Below are positions 13,351 through 20,265 of a DNA stretch of 23,893 nucleotides, one piece after another (the first letter of the stretch is position 1; each line of letters begins with the position of its first letter). The notes beneath the pieces are model-generated. The model ran no database searches. It saw only the letters and a list, made by a program, of their open reading frames with translations, and had not been told where the DNA came from. Both the position numbers and the translations under genes were made by a program. Source of the DNA: PR03 sp031362725 (GTDB lineage Bacteria; Myxococcota_A; UBA9160; PR03). Location of the stretch: assembly GCA_031362725.1 (NCBI GenBank), contig JANLTC010000330.1:1-23893 (forward strand). Reading direction: 5' to 3'.

Positions 13351-14268
13351 CTATCGAGACGCCTTCATCGTCGCCGTGGATTGGAGCTTCCCCTGGTGCC
13401 GGCTTACTGACCTCTGCGCAGCGGAAGGCCTGCCGTCCTCCCCCGACCGCAGCGCGAGCGCGACTCCCAACACCGCCGCGACCGCCATCGCCGCGCCGAG
13501 CACCTCCCGCAGTGGAAACACACGGTGCAGCAACGCGAGTTCGTGCCGCTGCACCTCGACCTGCTCGGGCGTGCGCGGCGCTTCCTTCTCGAAGCGGCGA
13601 AGCTCGCTCTCGATGCGCTGTTCGTGCTCTGGCTGGAAGGTCGCTGCGTAGACGCGATCGTCGCGCAGGCGCAGCTCGCTCCAGGTGAGCGCGCCGTGCA
13701 TCGCTGCTGCCAGCAGCATCGCGCTCGCCAACACCGCGACGCGCGCGGGCCAGCGCCGCGCCGGCACGCGCGCTGCGAGGCGCCGCGCCAACCCGAACGC
13801 GCCGGCGCCACAGCACGCCACCAACACCGCGCTGCCCGCCGCCACGAACAGCCCGCGCCGCGCGACGAGCAGCCGGTGCAGCTCGCGCCCATCGCCGACG
13901 CCGTAGTGCACGCCGGTCACGAGATAGAAGAGTCCATGCACGACGAAGAGCGCAGCGACGACACTGCACGCGAGCCCCGCGCCGCCGCGCGGCCAGCGCC
14001 GCGCCAACATCAGCAGCGGCGCCGCGACCGCGAGCTGCACTGCGATGCCGCCGAGGTCGATCGCGAGCGACTGCAGTGGCGTCTGCGCTGCGCACTCGAA
14101 GTCCACCCAGCCGCCGCCGAACACGAAGAGGTGGATCTCGCGGAGCCGGCAGCCGAACGACGCCGCGACGCCCCAGTGCCCGCCGACTTCGTGCAACACG
14201 AGCCCCGTTCGGCTCGCGAACAGGCCGAGTGCGAAGAGCAGGGTGGTGAGCGCGGCGAAGCGTTTCAT
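13351..14268 (-). CDS. Membrane protein with HEVGGH motif (possible M50-like protease)
   Basis: A 305-residue polytopic membrane protein. The ATG at 14268 follows GGGGA; longer open frame upstream overlaps the divergent deacetylase gene. Hydrophobic segments lie at about 3-25, 66-90, 98-120, 138-162, 175-192 and 256-273. Residues 26-31 read H-E-V-G-G-H at the end of the first segment, reminiscent of the M50 zinc motif HExGH but with one extra Gly. DLGGIAVQLAVAAPLL (71-86) and GVGDGREL (123-130) could play the parts of later M50 segments. A charged, probably soluble helical stretch (213-250) precedes the last segment. The family is not securely recognised; a zinc protease role is a hypothesis. 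Confidence 0.7.
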   Translation of the reverse strand: MKRFAALTTLLFALGLFASRTGLVLHEVGGHWGVAASFGCRLREIHLFVFGGGWVDFECAAQTPLQSLAIDLGGIAVQLAVAAPLLMLARRWPRGGAGLACSVVAALFVVHGLFYLVTGVHYGVGDGRELHRLLVARRGLFVAAGSAVLVACCGAGAFGLARRLAARVPARRWPARVAVLASAMLLAAAMHGALTWSELRLRDDRVYAATFQPEHEQRIESELRRFEKEAPRTPEQVEVQRHELALLHRVFPLREVLGAAMAVAAVLGVALALRSGEDGRPSAAQRSVSRHQGKLQSTATMKASR

Positions 14269-14311
14269 CGTTCCCCGATTCGCGCCGCACTCTAGGCGAC
14301 GGGCTGATAGC

Positions 14312-15040
14312 ATGCGCGCCGTGCCCGTTTCCGAAACGCTGCCGTTCGAGCCGAAGCGCGTCCTCGCGATCGGCGCGCATCCCGACGACATCGAGTTCTT
14401 CGCGGGCGCAACCGTCGCGGCGCTGCGCGACGCGGGCGCCGAGGTCGCGATGTTGATCTGCAGCGACGGTTCGCGCGGGGGTCGCGGCCTCGACGACGCG
14501 GCCGCCGTGCGCCGCGCCGAACAGCAACGTGCCGCGGCGGTGCTCGGTGTCGGCGAGTGGATCTGGCTGGCGTACCCCGACGGCTCGCTGACCGCTGGCG
14601 ATCCACTGCGCGGCGATCTCGTGCGCGCGGTGCGTCGCGTACGGCCCGAACTGGTGCTCGCGCACGATCCGCACACGCTGTGGACCCGCGTCGGCGAGAT
14701 CGCGCATCCCGGTCACAGCGATCACCGCGCCGCCGGGCAGGCGACGCTCGATGCGATCTACCCGCGTTCGGCGAGTCCCAACTTTCATCCTGAACACCTC
14801 GGCGGCGAAGGCGCGCTGAAGCCGTGGTACCCGCGCGAAGTCTGGCTCTTCGATACGGCGCAGCCCGATCTGTGCATCGACGCGACCACTGGCTTCCCAC
14901 GCAAGGAAGCGTCGCTGCTGGCGCACGCGAGTCAGGAAGAAGCAGCGGGGGGACTCGTCGCAGCGGCGCGGGCATTCGGCGCGCACTGGGGTTCGGCGGA
15001 GCGACCGGCGGAGGCGTTCGTCCGCTTGCGACTCTACTGA
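14312..15040 (+). CDS. PIG-L/LmbE family deacetylase
   Basis: A 242-residue zinc-dependent N-deacetylase of the PIG-L/LmbE family, whose members remove acetyl groups from GlcNAc-type sugars (MshB, BshB, PIG-L) or diacetylchitobiose. The metal and catalytic site is clear: AHPDDIEF (His23, Asp25, Asp26) and HPGHSDHRAAG (His135, Asp137, His138). Length is normal for the family. ATG 14312 lacks a strong ribosome-binding site; an in-frame GTG follows at 14321. It diverges from the membrane-protein gene (43 bp between starts) and its stop overlaps the end of the DMT transporter by 7 bp on the opposite strand. Without thiol-biosynthesis neighbours its substrate cannot be named. Confidence 0.92.
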   Translation: MRAVPVSETLPFEPKRVLAIGAHPDDIEFFAGATVAALRDAGAEVAMLICSDGSRGGRGLDDAAAVRRAEQQRAAAVLGVGEWIWLAYPDGSLTAGDPLRGDLVRAVRRVRPELVLAHDPHTLWTRVGEIAHPGHSDHRAAGQATLDAIYPRSASPNFHPEHLGGEGALKPWYPREVWLFDTAQPDLCIDATTGFPRKEASLLAHASQEEAAGGLVAAARAFGAHWGSAERPAEAFVRLRLY

Positions 15041-15906
15041 CTGCGGAATACCGCGCGCGCGCCGATTGCGGTGCCGAGCACCACGAGCAGCGCGCCGATC
15101 AGCGTCGGCACACCGGGCACTTCGCCGAAGAACAGCACGCCCCAAAGTGTCGCGAAGGCGATCTGCACGTACGAGATCGCCATCGCGCGACCCGCGGGTT
15201 CGAGCGCGAGTCCGCGCGTCAGACACACCTGGCCGATCTGCGCGAGCACGCCGACACCCAGCAGCGCGAGCCATTCCCAGCCTTGCGGCCAGACGCCCTG
15301 CGCGATCGTCGCGGGCAGCGACGCCGGCAGCGCCACCAGCGGAAACCACAGCACGATCACCAGCGGATGCTCGGTGCTCGAGAGCTCCCGCACGCCGACA
15401 TACGCGACCGCCGTGAGCAGCGCGCCGCCGAGCGCTGCGGCGACGCCGAGCGGATCGAGCGTCGCGCCCGCCGCATCGAAGAGGAACGCCGGCCGCGTCA
15501 CCAGCAACACGCCCGCGGTCCCGAAGAGCACCGATGCCGCCAGCGAGCGATCCGCGCGTTCGCCGAGTACGACCGCGGCCAGCATCGCGGTGAAGACCGG
15601 ATGCAGGTACTGGATCATCGTCGCTTCTGCGAGCGGCAGCTTCATCACCGCGTAGAAGCCACACGACAGCGCGGCATATCCCCAGATCCCGCGCGCGAGT
15701 AGCAGCCAGCGCCGATTTCCGAGCGTGTGCAGACCGGCGCGTCGCAACATCGCAACGGAGATCACGATCGCCACCAGCGAGCGCGCGAACACCAATTCCT
15801 GCGACGGCAGTCGCGCGCCGGCGTGCTTCACGAGCGCACTCATCAAGGAGAACGCGAGCGCGCACCCCAGCATGAAGCGAACGCCGAGCGGGATGCGAGA
15901 CCACAC
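15034..15906 (-). CDS. EamA/DMT-superfamily transporter
   Basis: A 290-residue inner-membrane protein with the two-fold EamA repeat and about ten transmembrane helices. Typical segments are the N-terminal GCALAFSLMSALVKH, the first-repeat QYLHPVFTAMLAAVVLGER, and the second-repeat ISYVQIAFATLWGVLFFGE followed by GALLVVLGTAI. Members export or import amino acids, metabolites or nucleotide sugars; the substrate cannot be told from sequence. The start is taken as GTG 15906; no strong ribosome-binding site is seen, so a start nearer MLGCAL is possible. It is divergent from the sigma-54 activator gene, which might regulate it, though no -24/-12 promoter is visible. Confidence 0.92.
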   Translation of the reverse strand: MWSRIPLGVRFMLGCALAFSLMSALVKHAGARLPSQELVFARSLVAIVISVAMLRRAGLHTLGNRRWLLLARGIWGYAALSCGFYAVMKLPLAEATMIQYLHPVFTAMLAAVVLGERADRSLAASVLFGTAGVLLVTRPAFLFDAAGATLDPLGVAAALGGALLTAVAYVGVRELSSTEHPLVIVLWFPLVALPASLPATIAQGVWPQGWEWLALLGVGVLAQIGQVCLTRGLALEPAGRAMAISYVQIAFATLWGVLFFGEVPGVPTLIGALLVVLGTAIGARAVFRSQ

Positions 15907-16031
15907 CGCGGCCGACGATAGCGGCTGCGCGCCACGCCGGATGCGAGTTTGGATCGAGCAAGTTCTCGTGTGATACCGTGGACGGGTCGCCGACCGCCAG
16001 CACCGGAGCGGGTCGGCCGAGGCGCGCGTCG

Positions 16032-18026
16032 ATGGGCGATCGTGACACGCAGTGGCAACGGGATGCTGGATCGAGCGACGAGTCCAGCGCGCGATCGGCC
16101 GCCGCCGACTCCGCGTCCCCGATGCAAGATCTCGAGGCCTTGCGCCTCATCCTCGAAGGGACCGCTCGCAGCACCGGCGAAGAGTTCCTGCATTCGCTGG
16201 TTCGTTCGCTCGCGACGGCCGTGGATGCCCAGTTCGCATTCGTCGCCGAGTTCGCCGAGTCGCAGGGCCGCGTCCGCACGCTGGCCTTCTCGGCCGATGG
16301 CCGCATCGAAGCGAACCTCGAGTGGGATCTCGCGGGAACACCGTGCCAGGACGTGGTACGCGGCAACTTCTGCCATCACACGAGCGGCGTCTCTCGCCTC
16401 TTCCCGCGCGATACGATGTTGGTCGAGCGCGGGATCGAGAGCTATCTCGGCGTGCCACTACTCGACGCAGGCGGCCGGAAGATCGGTCATCTCGCGGTCT
16501 TCGATCGTCGTCCGATGCCGATCGACACGCAGCGCACGCAGGTGTTCCGCATCCTTGCGTCGCGCGCCGCCGCCGAGCTCGAGCGCATCCAGATCGAGCG
16601 GCGTCTGCGGGCTTCCGAGCGACAGTTTCGCGATCTCTTCGAGGAAGCTCCGATCGCGTACGTCTACGAGGAAACCAGCACGCGCTTCGTCAGCGCCAAC
16701 CGCGCGTTCATGGACCTGCTCGGCCTCGGGCCGGGAGACGTGCCTGGCACAATGGGATTGTCGCTCGTCGCGCCTACGCCTTCGTCGCAGCGTCCGGTAC
16801 TCGAGTCGCTGCGGGCCGAGCAGGCGGGGACGGGGCTTGCGGCGATCGAGATCGAGCTTCGCCGCAAGGACAACGGGCAGCCCGTCTGGGTGCAGCGCTG
16901 GTCGAAGCCCGAGCCCGACGGAAAACACACGCGCACGATGATCGTCGACATCACCGCGCGCGTGCTGGCCGAGCGCGAGCAAACCCGGCTTCACCAGCAC
17001 AACCTCTATCTGCGCGAAGAGATCACCGAGATCCACAACTTCGAGCAGATCGTCGGCGCATCGGCGGCGATCCAGAACGTGCTGCGGCAGATCGAGCAGG
17101 TCGCGGCGACCGACGCGACGGTGCTGATCACAGGCGAGACCGGCACCGGCAAGGAGCTGATCGCGCGTGCGGTCCACAGCCTCTCGGCCCGCAAGACGCA
17201 CGCGCTGATCAAGGTCAACTGCGCGGCGCTTCCGACCGGGCTCGTCGAAAGCGAATTGTTCGGCCACGAGAAGGGCGCGTTCACCGGTGCGCTGGCCCGT
17301 CGCATCGGTCGCTTCGAGCTGGCCGACAAGGGCACGATCTTCCTGGATGAGATCGGAGAGATGCCGGCCGACGTGCAGGTGAAACTGCTGCGTGTCTTGC
17401 AGGAACACGAGTTCGAGGCAGTCGGGTCGACGCGCACGCTGCGGACGGATGTTCGCGTCATCGCCGCGACCAATCGCAACCTCGGGGCGGCCGTCGCCGA
17501 GCACCAGTTCCGGCCCGACCTGTACTTCCGGCTCAACGTTTTTCCGGTTCGGCTGCCTCCGCTGCGCGAGCGCCGCGAGGACATTCCGCTGCTGGTGAAC
17601 TTCCTGGTCATCCGCATGGGAACCAAGCTCGGCAAGAAGTTCACAACCGTCGATGGGGCGAGCATGACGCGCCTCAGGGCCTACCCGTGGCCCGGCAACG
17701 TTCGCGAACTCGAAAACGTCATCGAGCGCGCGGCGATTCTGTCGACCGCCCCGGTGTTGGAGGTCGAGATGGGTCTGCTCGTGCCGCAAGCGGCGGCAGC
17801 GGGCGAGCCGGCGGCACCGCTTGGCGACGACACTGCCTCCGTGTCCAGCGCGGATTCCGAACTGACGCTCGCCGACTTCGAGCGCAAGCAGATCCGCGAG
17901 GCGCTCGCGTCCAGTCTCGGGGTCATCGAAGGTCCGCGCGGCGCCGCCGCGTTGCTCGGGCTTCATCCGAACACACTGCGGAGCAAGCTCAAGCGGCTCG
18001 GCATCACGCGTCTCCAAACCGTCTGA
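16032..18026 (+). CDS. Sigma-54-dependent transcriptional activator (GAF-PAS-AAA+-Fis HTH)
   Basis: A 664-residue bacterial enhancer-binding protein. ATG 16032 is chosen over GTG 15978 because GAGG at 16019-16022 sits 9 nt upstream and the extra N-terminus is low-complexity. Domain order: GAF-like sensor ~35-185 (GTPCQDVVRGN, YLGVPLLDAGG), PAS ~195-315 (FRDLFEEAPIAYVYEE), AAA+ ~335-560, Fis-type HTH ~625-660 (GAAALLGLHPNTLRSKLKRL). Walker A is GETGTGKE, the sigma-54 contact loop is an intact GAFTGA, and Walker B is GTIFLDEIG. It should therefore remodel sigma-54 polymerase at -24/-12 promoters in response to a small-molecule signal. There is no receiver domain, so it is not a classical two-component regulator. 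The GAF plus AAA+ layout resembles FhlA; the ligand is unknown. Confidence 0.95.
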   Translation: MGDRDTQWQRDAGSSDESSARSAAADSASPMQDLEALRLILEGTARSTGEEFLHSLVRSLATAVDAQFAFVAEFAESQGRVRTLAFSADGRIEANLEWDLAGTPCQDVVRGNFCHHTSGVSRLFPRDTMLVERGIESYLGVPLLDAGGRKIGHLAVFDRRPMPIDTQRTQVFRILASRAAAELERIQIERRLRASERQFRDLFEEAPIAYVYEETSTRFVSANRAFMDLLGLGPGDVPGTMGLSLVAPTPSSQRPVLESLRAEQAGTGLAAIEIELRRKDNGQPVWVQRWSKPEPDGKHTRTMIVDITARVLAEREQTRLHQHNLYLREEITEIHNFEQIVGASAAIQNVLRQIEQVAATDATVLITGETGTGKELIARAVHSLSARKTHALIKVNCAALPTGLVESELFGHEKGAFTGALARRIGRFELADKGTIFLDEIGEMPADVQVKLLRVLQEHEFEAVGSTRTLRTDVRVIAATNRNLGAAVAEHQFRPDLYFRLNVFPVRLPPLRERREDIPLLVNFLVIRMGTKLGKKFTTVDGASMTRLRAYPWPGNVRELENVIERAAILSTAPVLEVEMGLLVPQAAAAGEPAAPLGDDTASVSSADSELTLADFERKQIREALASSLGVIEGPRGAAALLGLHPNTLRSKLKRLGITRLQTV

Positions 18027-18048
18027 ACGGCACGGGGCGCGTTGCGAA

Positions 18049-20256
18049 CTACGCGCGCGGAACGACGTGGATCAGCAGGCCATCCCGTCGTGCCGGATCC
18101 ACCGTACCGACACAGGCCGCCGCAACGTCGCCCGCCTCGCGCAGCATCGCGACCGCTTCGTCCGCGCGCACCGCTGCAACGCCGAGGAGCAGCCCCCCCG
18201 ACGTCTGTGGATCGAAGAGTGCATCGAGTTCGGAGCGCGCAGCGAGTTCCAGATCGATGCGCAACGCGTGTCGCGCCTTCGCATTCTCCGGGTACGCGGT
18301 GCTCCGCAGCCCTCGCGTGAAGCAATCGCGGGCGCCGGGCAACAGCGGCAGCGCAGCGAGCGCGACGCGGGCCGCGACTCCACTCGCGCGCAGCATCGCA
18401 CCGAGGTGTCCGGCGAAGCCGAAGCCCGAGACGTCCGTGCAGGCCGTCGCACCGACTGCGCGGGCAATGCGCGACGCCGCCGCGTTGCTGCGCAGCATCG
18501 ACGCAATCGCCGCCTCGATCCACGGCCCGCGCGCGAGGCCGCGCAGGTCGGCGTGGAACAGCACCCCGGTACCGAGTGCCTTGGTGAGGATCAGGCGATC
18601 GCCGGGCGCGAGGCCGCTCTGCCGCAGAATCGTGTCGCCCGGCGCGCCCCAGATCGCGAAGCCGACCTGCAGTTCATCGCCCGCCGTCGTGTGACCACCG
18701 ACCAGCGCGATGCCCTCCGCATCGAGCGCCGCGCGGGCCCCCGCGAGCACCTGGAACAGCAGTTCTTCCGCACGATCCGGATCCGCGTCGGGAACGGTCA
18801 CCTGGGCGAGCGCGAAACGCGGCGTGGCGCCCTTCGCCCACAGATCGCTCGCCGCGTTCACCGCGGCGACGCGACCGACCAGGAACGGGTCGTCCGTGAA
18901 GGGCCTGAAGCCGTCGATGCTCGCGACGACCACTTCACCGCGCGGCATCCGAACCGCCGCGGCGTCATCGGGCGCTTCGAGTCCGAGCACCACGGCCTCG
19001 TCACTTCGGCCGTCGAGTCGCGCGAGGGCGCGCTGCAACACCGATTCACCCACCTTGGCGGCGCAGCCCCCGCAGCGCATCTCGCCACCGGGATCCATCT
19101 CGGGGATCGCGCGCGTCGCTTCGCCATCGGCCGTCAACACCTGGAAGCGGCGCACGAAGCGACGATCGATGCGGTCCTTCAGCGCGAACACGCGCGGCCC
19201 TGCGATCGAGCGGCCCCACTTCGTGCCGAGCGCATCGCCGTCGCCGAGATTCAGCAGCACCAGACTGTCGCGCTGCGGCCGATACGCGCGCAGCGAACGA
19301 CCTTCGATGCGGGCGCGCAGGTTGTGATCGAGGATCGGCCCCTGCCGCACCGCGTAGACGCCCGCCTTCGGAAGCTCCGGATCGAAGTGGGCGCAGTCCC
19401 CGCACGCAAAGAGCGCGCCGCTTGCTTCGACCTGCAGCGTTGGGCGAATCCGCACGAAGCCGCGCGGATCGACCGGCAGCCCGCTCGCGCGGAACAGCGG
19501 CAGACTGGCCGCGCCGGTCGCCCAGATCAGCGCGTCGAACGGGATCTGCTCGCCGCCGTCGAGTCGCAGCGCATGTTCCTCGACGGTCGCTACGCGCGCG
19601 CCGAGACGCAGCGCGATCCCGCGATCGCGGATCGCGCGCAGCACGCGTTCCGCAACGCGTGGCGAAAGGCTCGGCAGCAGTTGCTGCGACGCATCGACCA
19701 ACGTCACCGTCGCATCGCGCGCGCCGTCGCGAAGCAGTCGCGCCCGCAGCGCGCACGCCAACTCGATGCCGCCGGCGCCGGCGCCGCAGACGACCACGCG
19801 CGCGCCTTGCGATGCGCGCACCCGCGCGATCGTCGCATCGATCTCCGCCACGAAGGCGCCGATTGGCCGCGTCGCGAGCGCGAACGAGCGAGCCCCCGGC
19901 ACTTCGAGCCCTGCGACCTGCGAGCCGACGTCGAACGACGCAGTGTCGTACTCGATCGCCGCCCGATCTTCGAGCGCGATGCGACGCTCGCTGGCCTCGA
20001 CGCCGGTCGCGCGCGCGACGATCACCGCGACGCCTGCACGGCGCGCGAGCAGTCGCACGTCGATCGCGACGTCGTCCTGCCGGTACTGGCCCGCGACGAA
20101 GCCCGGCACCATGCCCGAGTACACCGCGATCGGATCGTCGACGACGAGCGTCACGTGCGCGGCGGGAAGCGGCCGCATCGCCAGGTGGCGCAGCACCTGC
20201 ACATGCGCGTGACCGCCGCCGACCAGCACCAGGCGGTGGCGAAGGGGGCTCGTCAT
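18049..20256 (-). CDS. selD: Fused FAD/NAD(P)-oxidoreductase - selenide, water dikinase
   Basis: A 735-residue two-domain protein. Residues ~7-375 form a pyridine-nucleotide-disulfide oxidoreductase/NDH-2-like domain: dinucleotide fold LVLVGGGHAHVQV (9-21), second fold VVVCGAGAGGIE (154-165) and FACGDCAHF (283-291). Residues ~385-735 form a full-length SelD, which makes selenophosphate from selenide and ATP. Its active site reads MRCGGCAAKVG with Cys398 and Lys401, then SIDGFRPFTDDPF, ALVGGHTTAGDE, DVSGFGFAGHLGAML and DPQTSGGLL. The catalytic residue is an ordinary Cys codon (TGC), not UGA. Such fusions are known in several bacterial groups; the front domain may supply reduced selenium. No selA, selB, mnmH or Sec tRNA lies in the window, so the use of selenium here is undetermined. 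The start at 20256 lacks a good ribosome-binding site. Confidence 0.93.
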   Translation of the reverse strand: MTSPLRHRLVLVGGGHAHVQVLRHLAMRPLPAAHVTLVVDDPIAVYSGMVPGFVAGQYRQDDVAIDVRLLARRAGVAVIVARATGVEASERRIALEDRAAIEYDTASFDVGSQVAGLEVPGARSFALATRPIGAFVAEIDATIARVRASQGARVVVCGAGAGGIELACALRARLLRDGARDATVTLVDASQQLLPSLSPRVAERVLRAIRDRGIALRLGARVATVEEHALRLDGGEQIPFDALIWATGAASLPLFRASGLPVDPRGFVRIRPTLQVEASGALFACGDCAHFDPELPKAGVYAVRQGPILDHNLRARIEGRSLRAYRPQRDSLVLLNLGDGDALGTKWGRSIAGPRVFALKDRIDRRFVRRFQVLTADGEATRAIPEMDPGGEMRCGGCAAKVGESVLQRALARLDGRSDEAVVLGLEAPDDAAAVRMPRGEVVVASIDGFRPFTDDPFLVGRVAAVNAASDLWAKGATPRFALAQVTVPDADPDRAEELLFQVLAGARAALDAEGIALVGGHTTAGDELQVGFAIWGAPGDTILRQSGLAPGDRLILTKALGTGVLFHADLRGLARGPWIEAAIASMLRSNAAASRIARAVGATACTDVSGFGFAGHLGAMLRASGVAARVALAALPLLPGARDCFTRGLRSTAYPENAKARHALRIDLELAARSELDALFDPQTSGGLLLGVAAVRADEAVAMLREAGDVAAACVGTVDPARRDGLLIHVVPRA

Positions 20257-20265
20257 GGCGATGGG

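Noticed and set aside
13343..16366. A 1007-codon open frame on the minus strand spanning several genes
   Set aside because: It runs through the deacetylase and transporter genes in another frame, is Arg/Ala-rich with no domain signature, and is typical of GC-rich antisense reading. The real gene in this area on that strand is 13351-14268, in a different frame.
16744..16760. TGGCACA...GATTGT resembling a sigma-54 promoter
   Set aside because: It lies inside the regulator's PAS-coding region and lacks the TTGC box at the right spacing.
19056..19085. Possible selenocysteine codon at the SelD active site
   Set aside because: The codons of the CGGCAAK segment are ordinary Cys (TGC), with no in-frame TGA.
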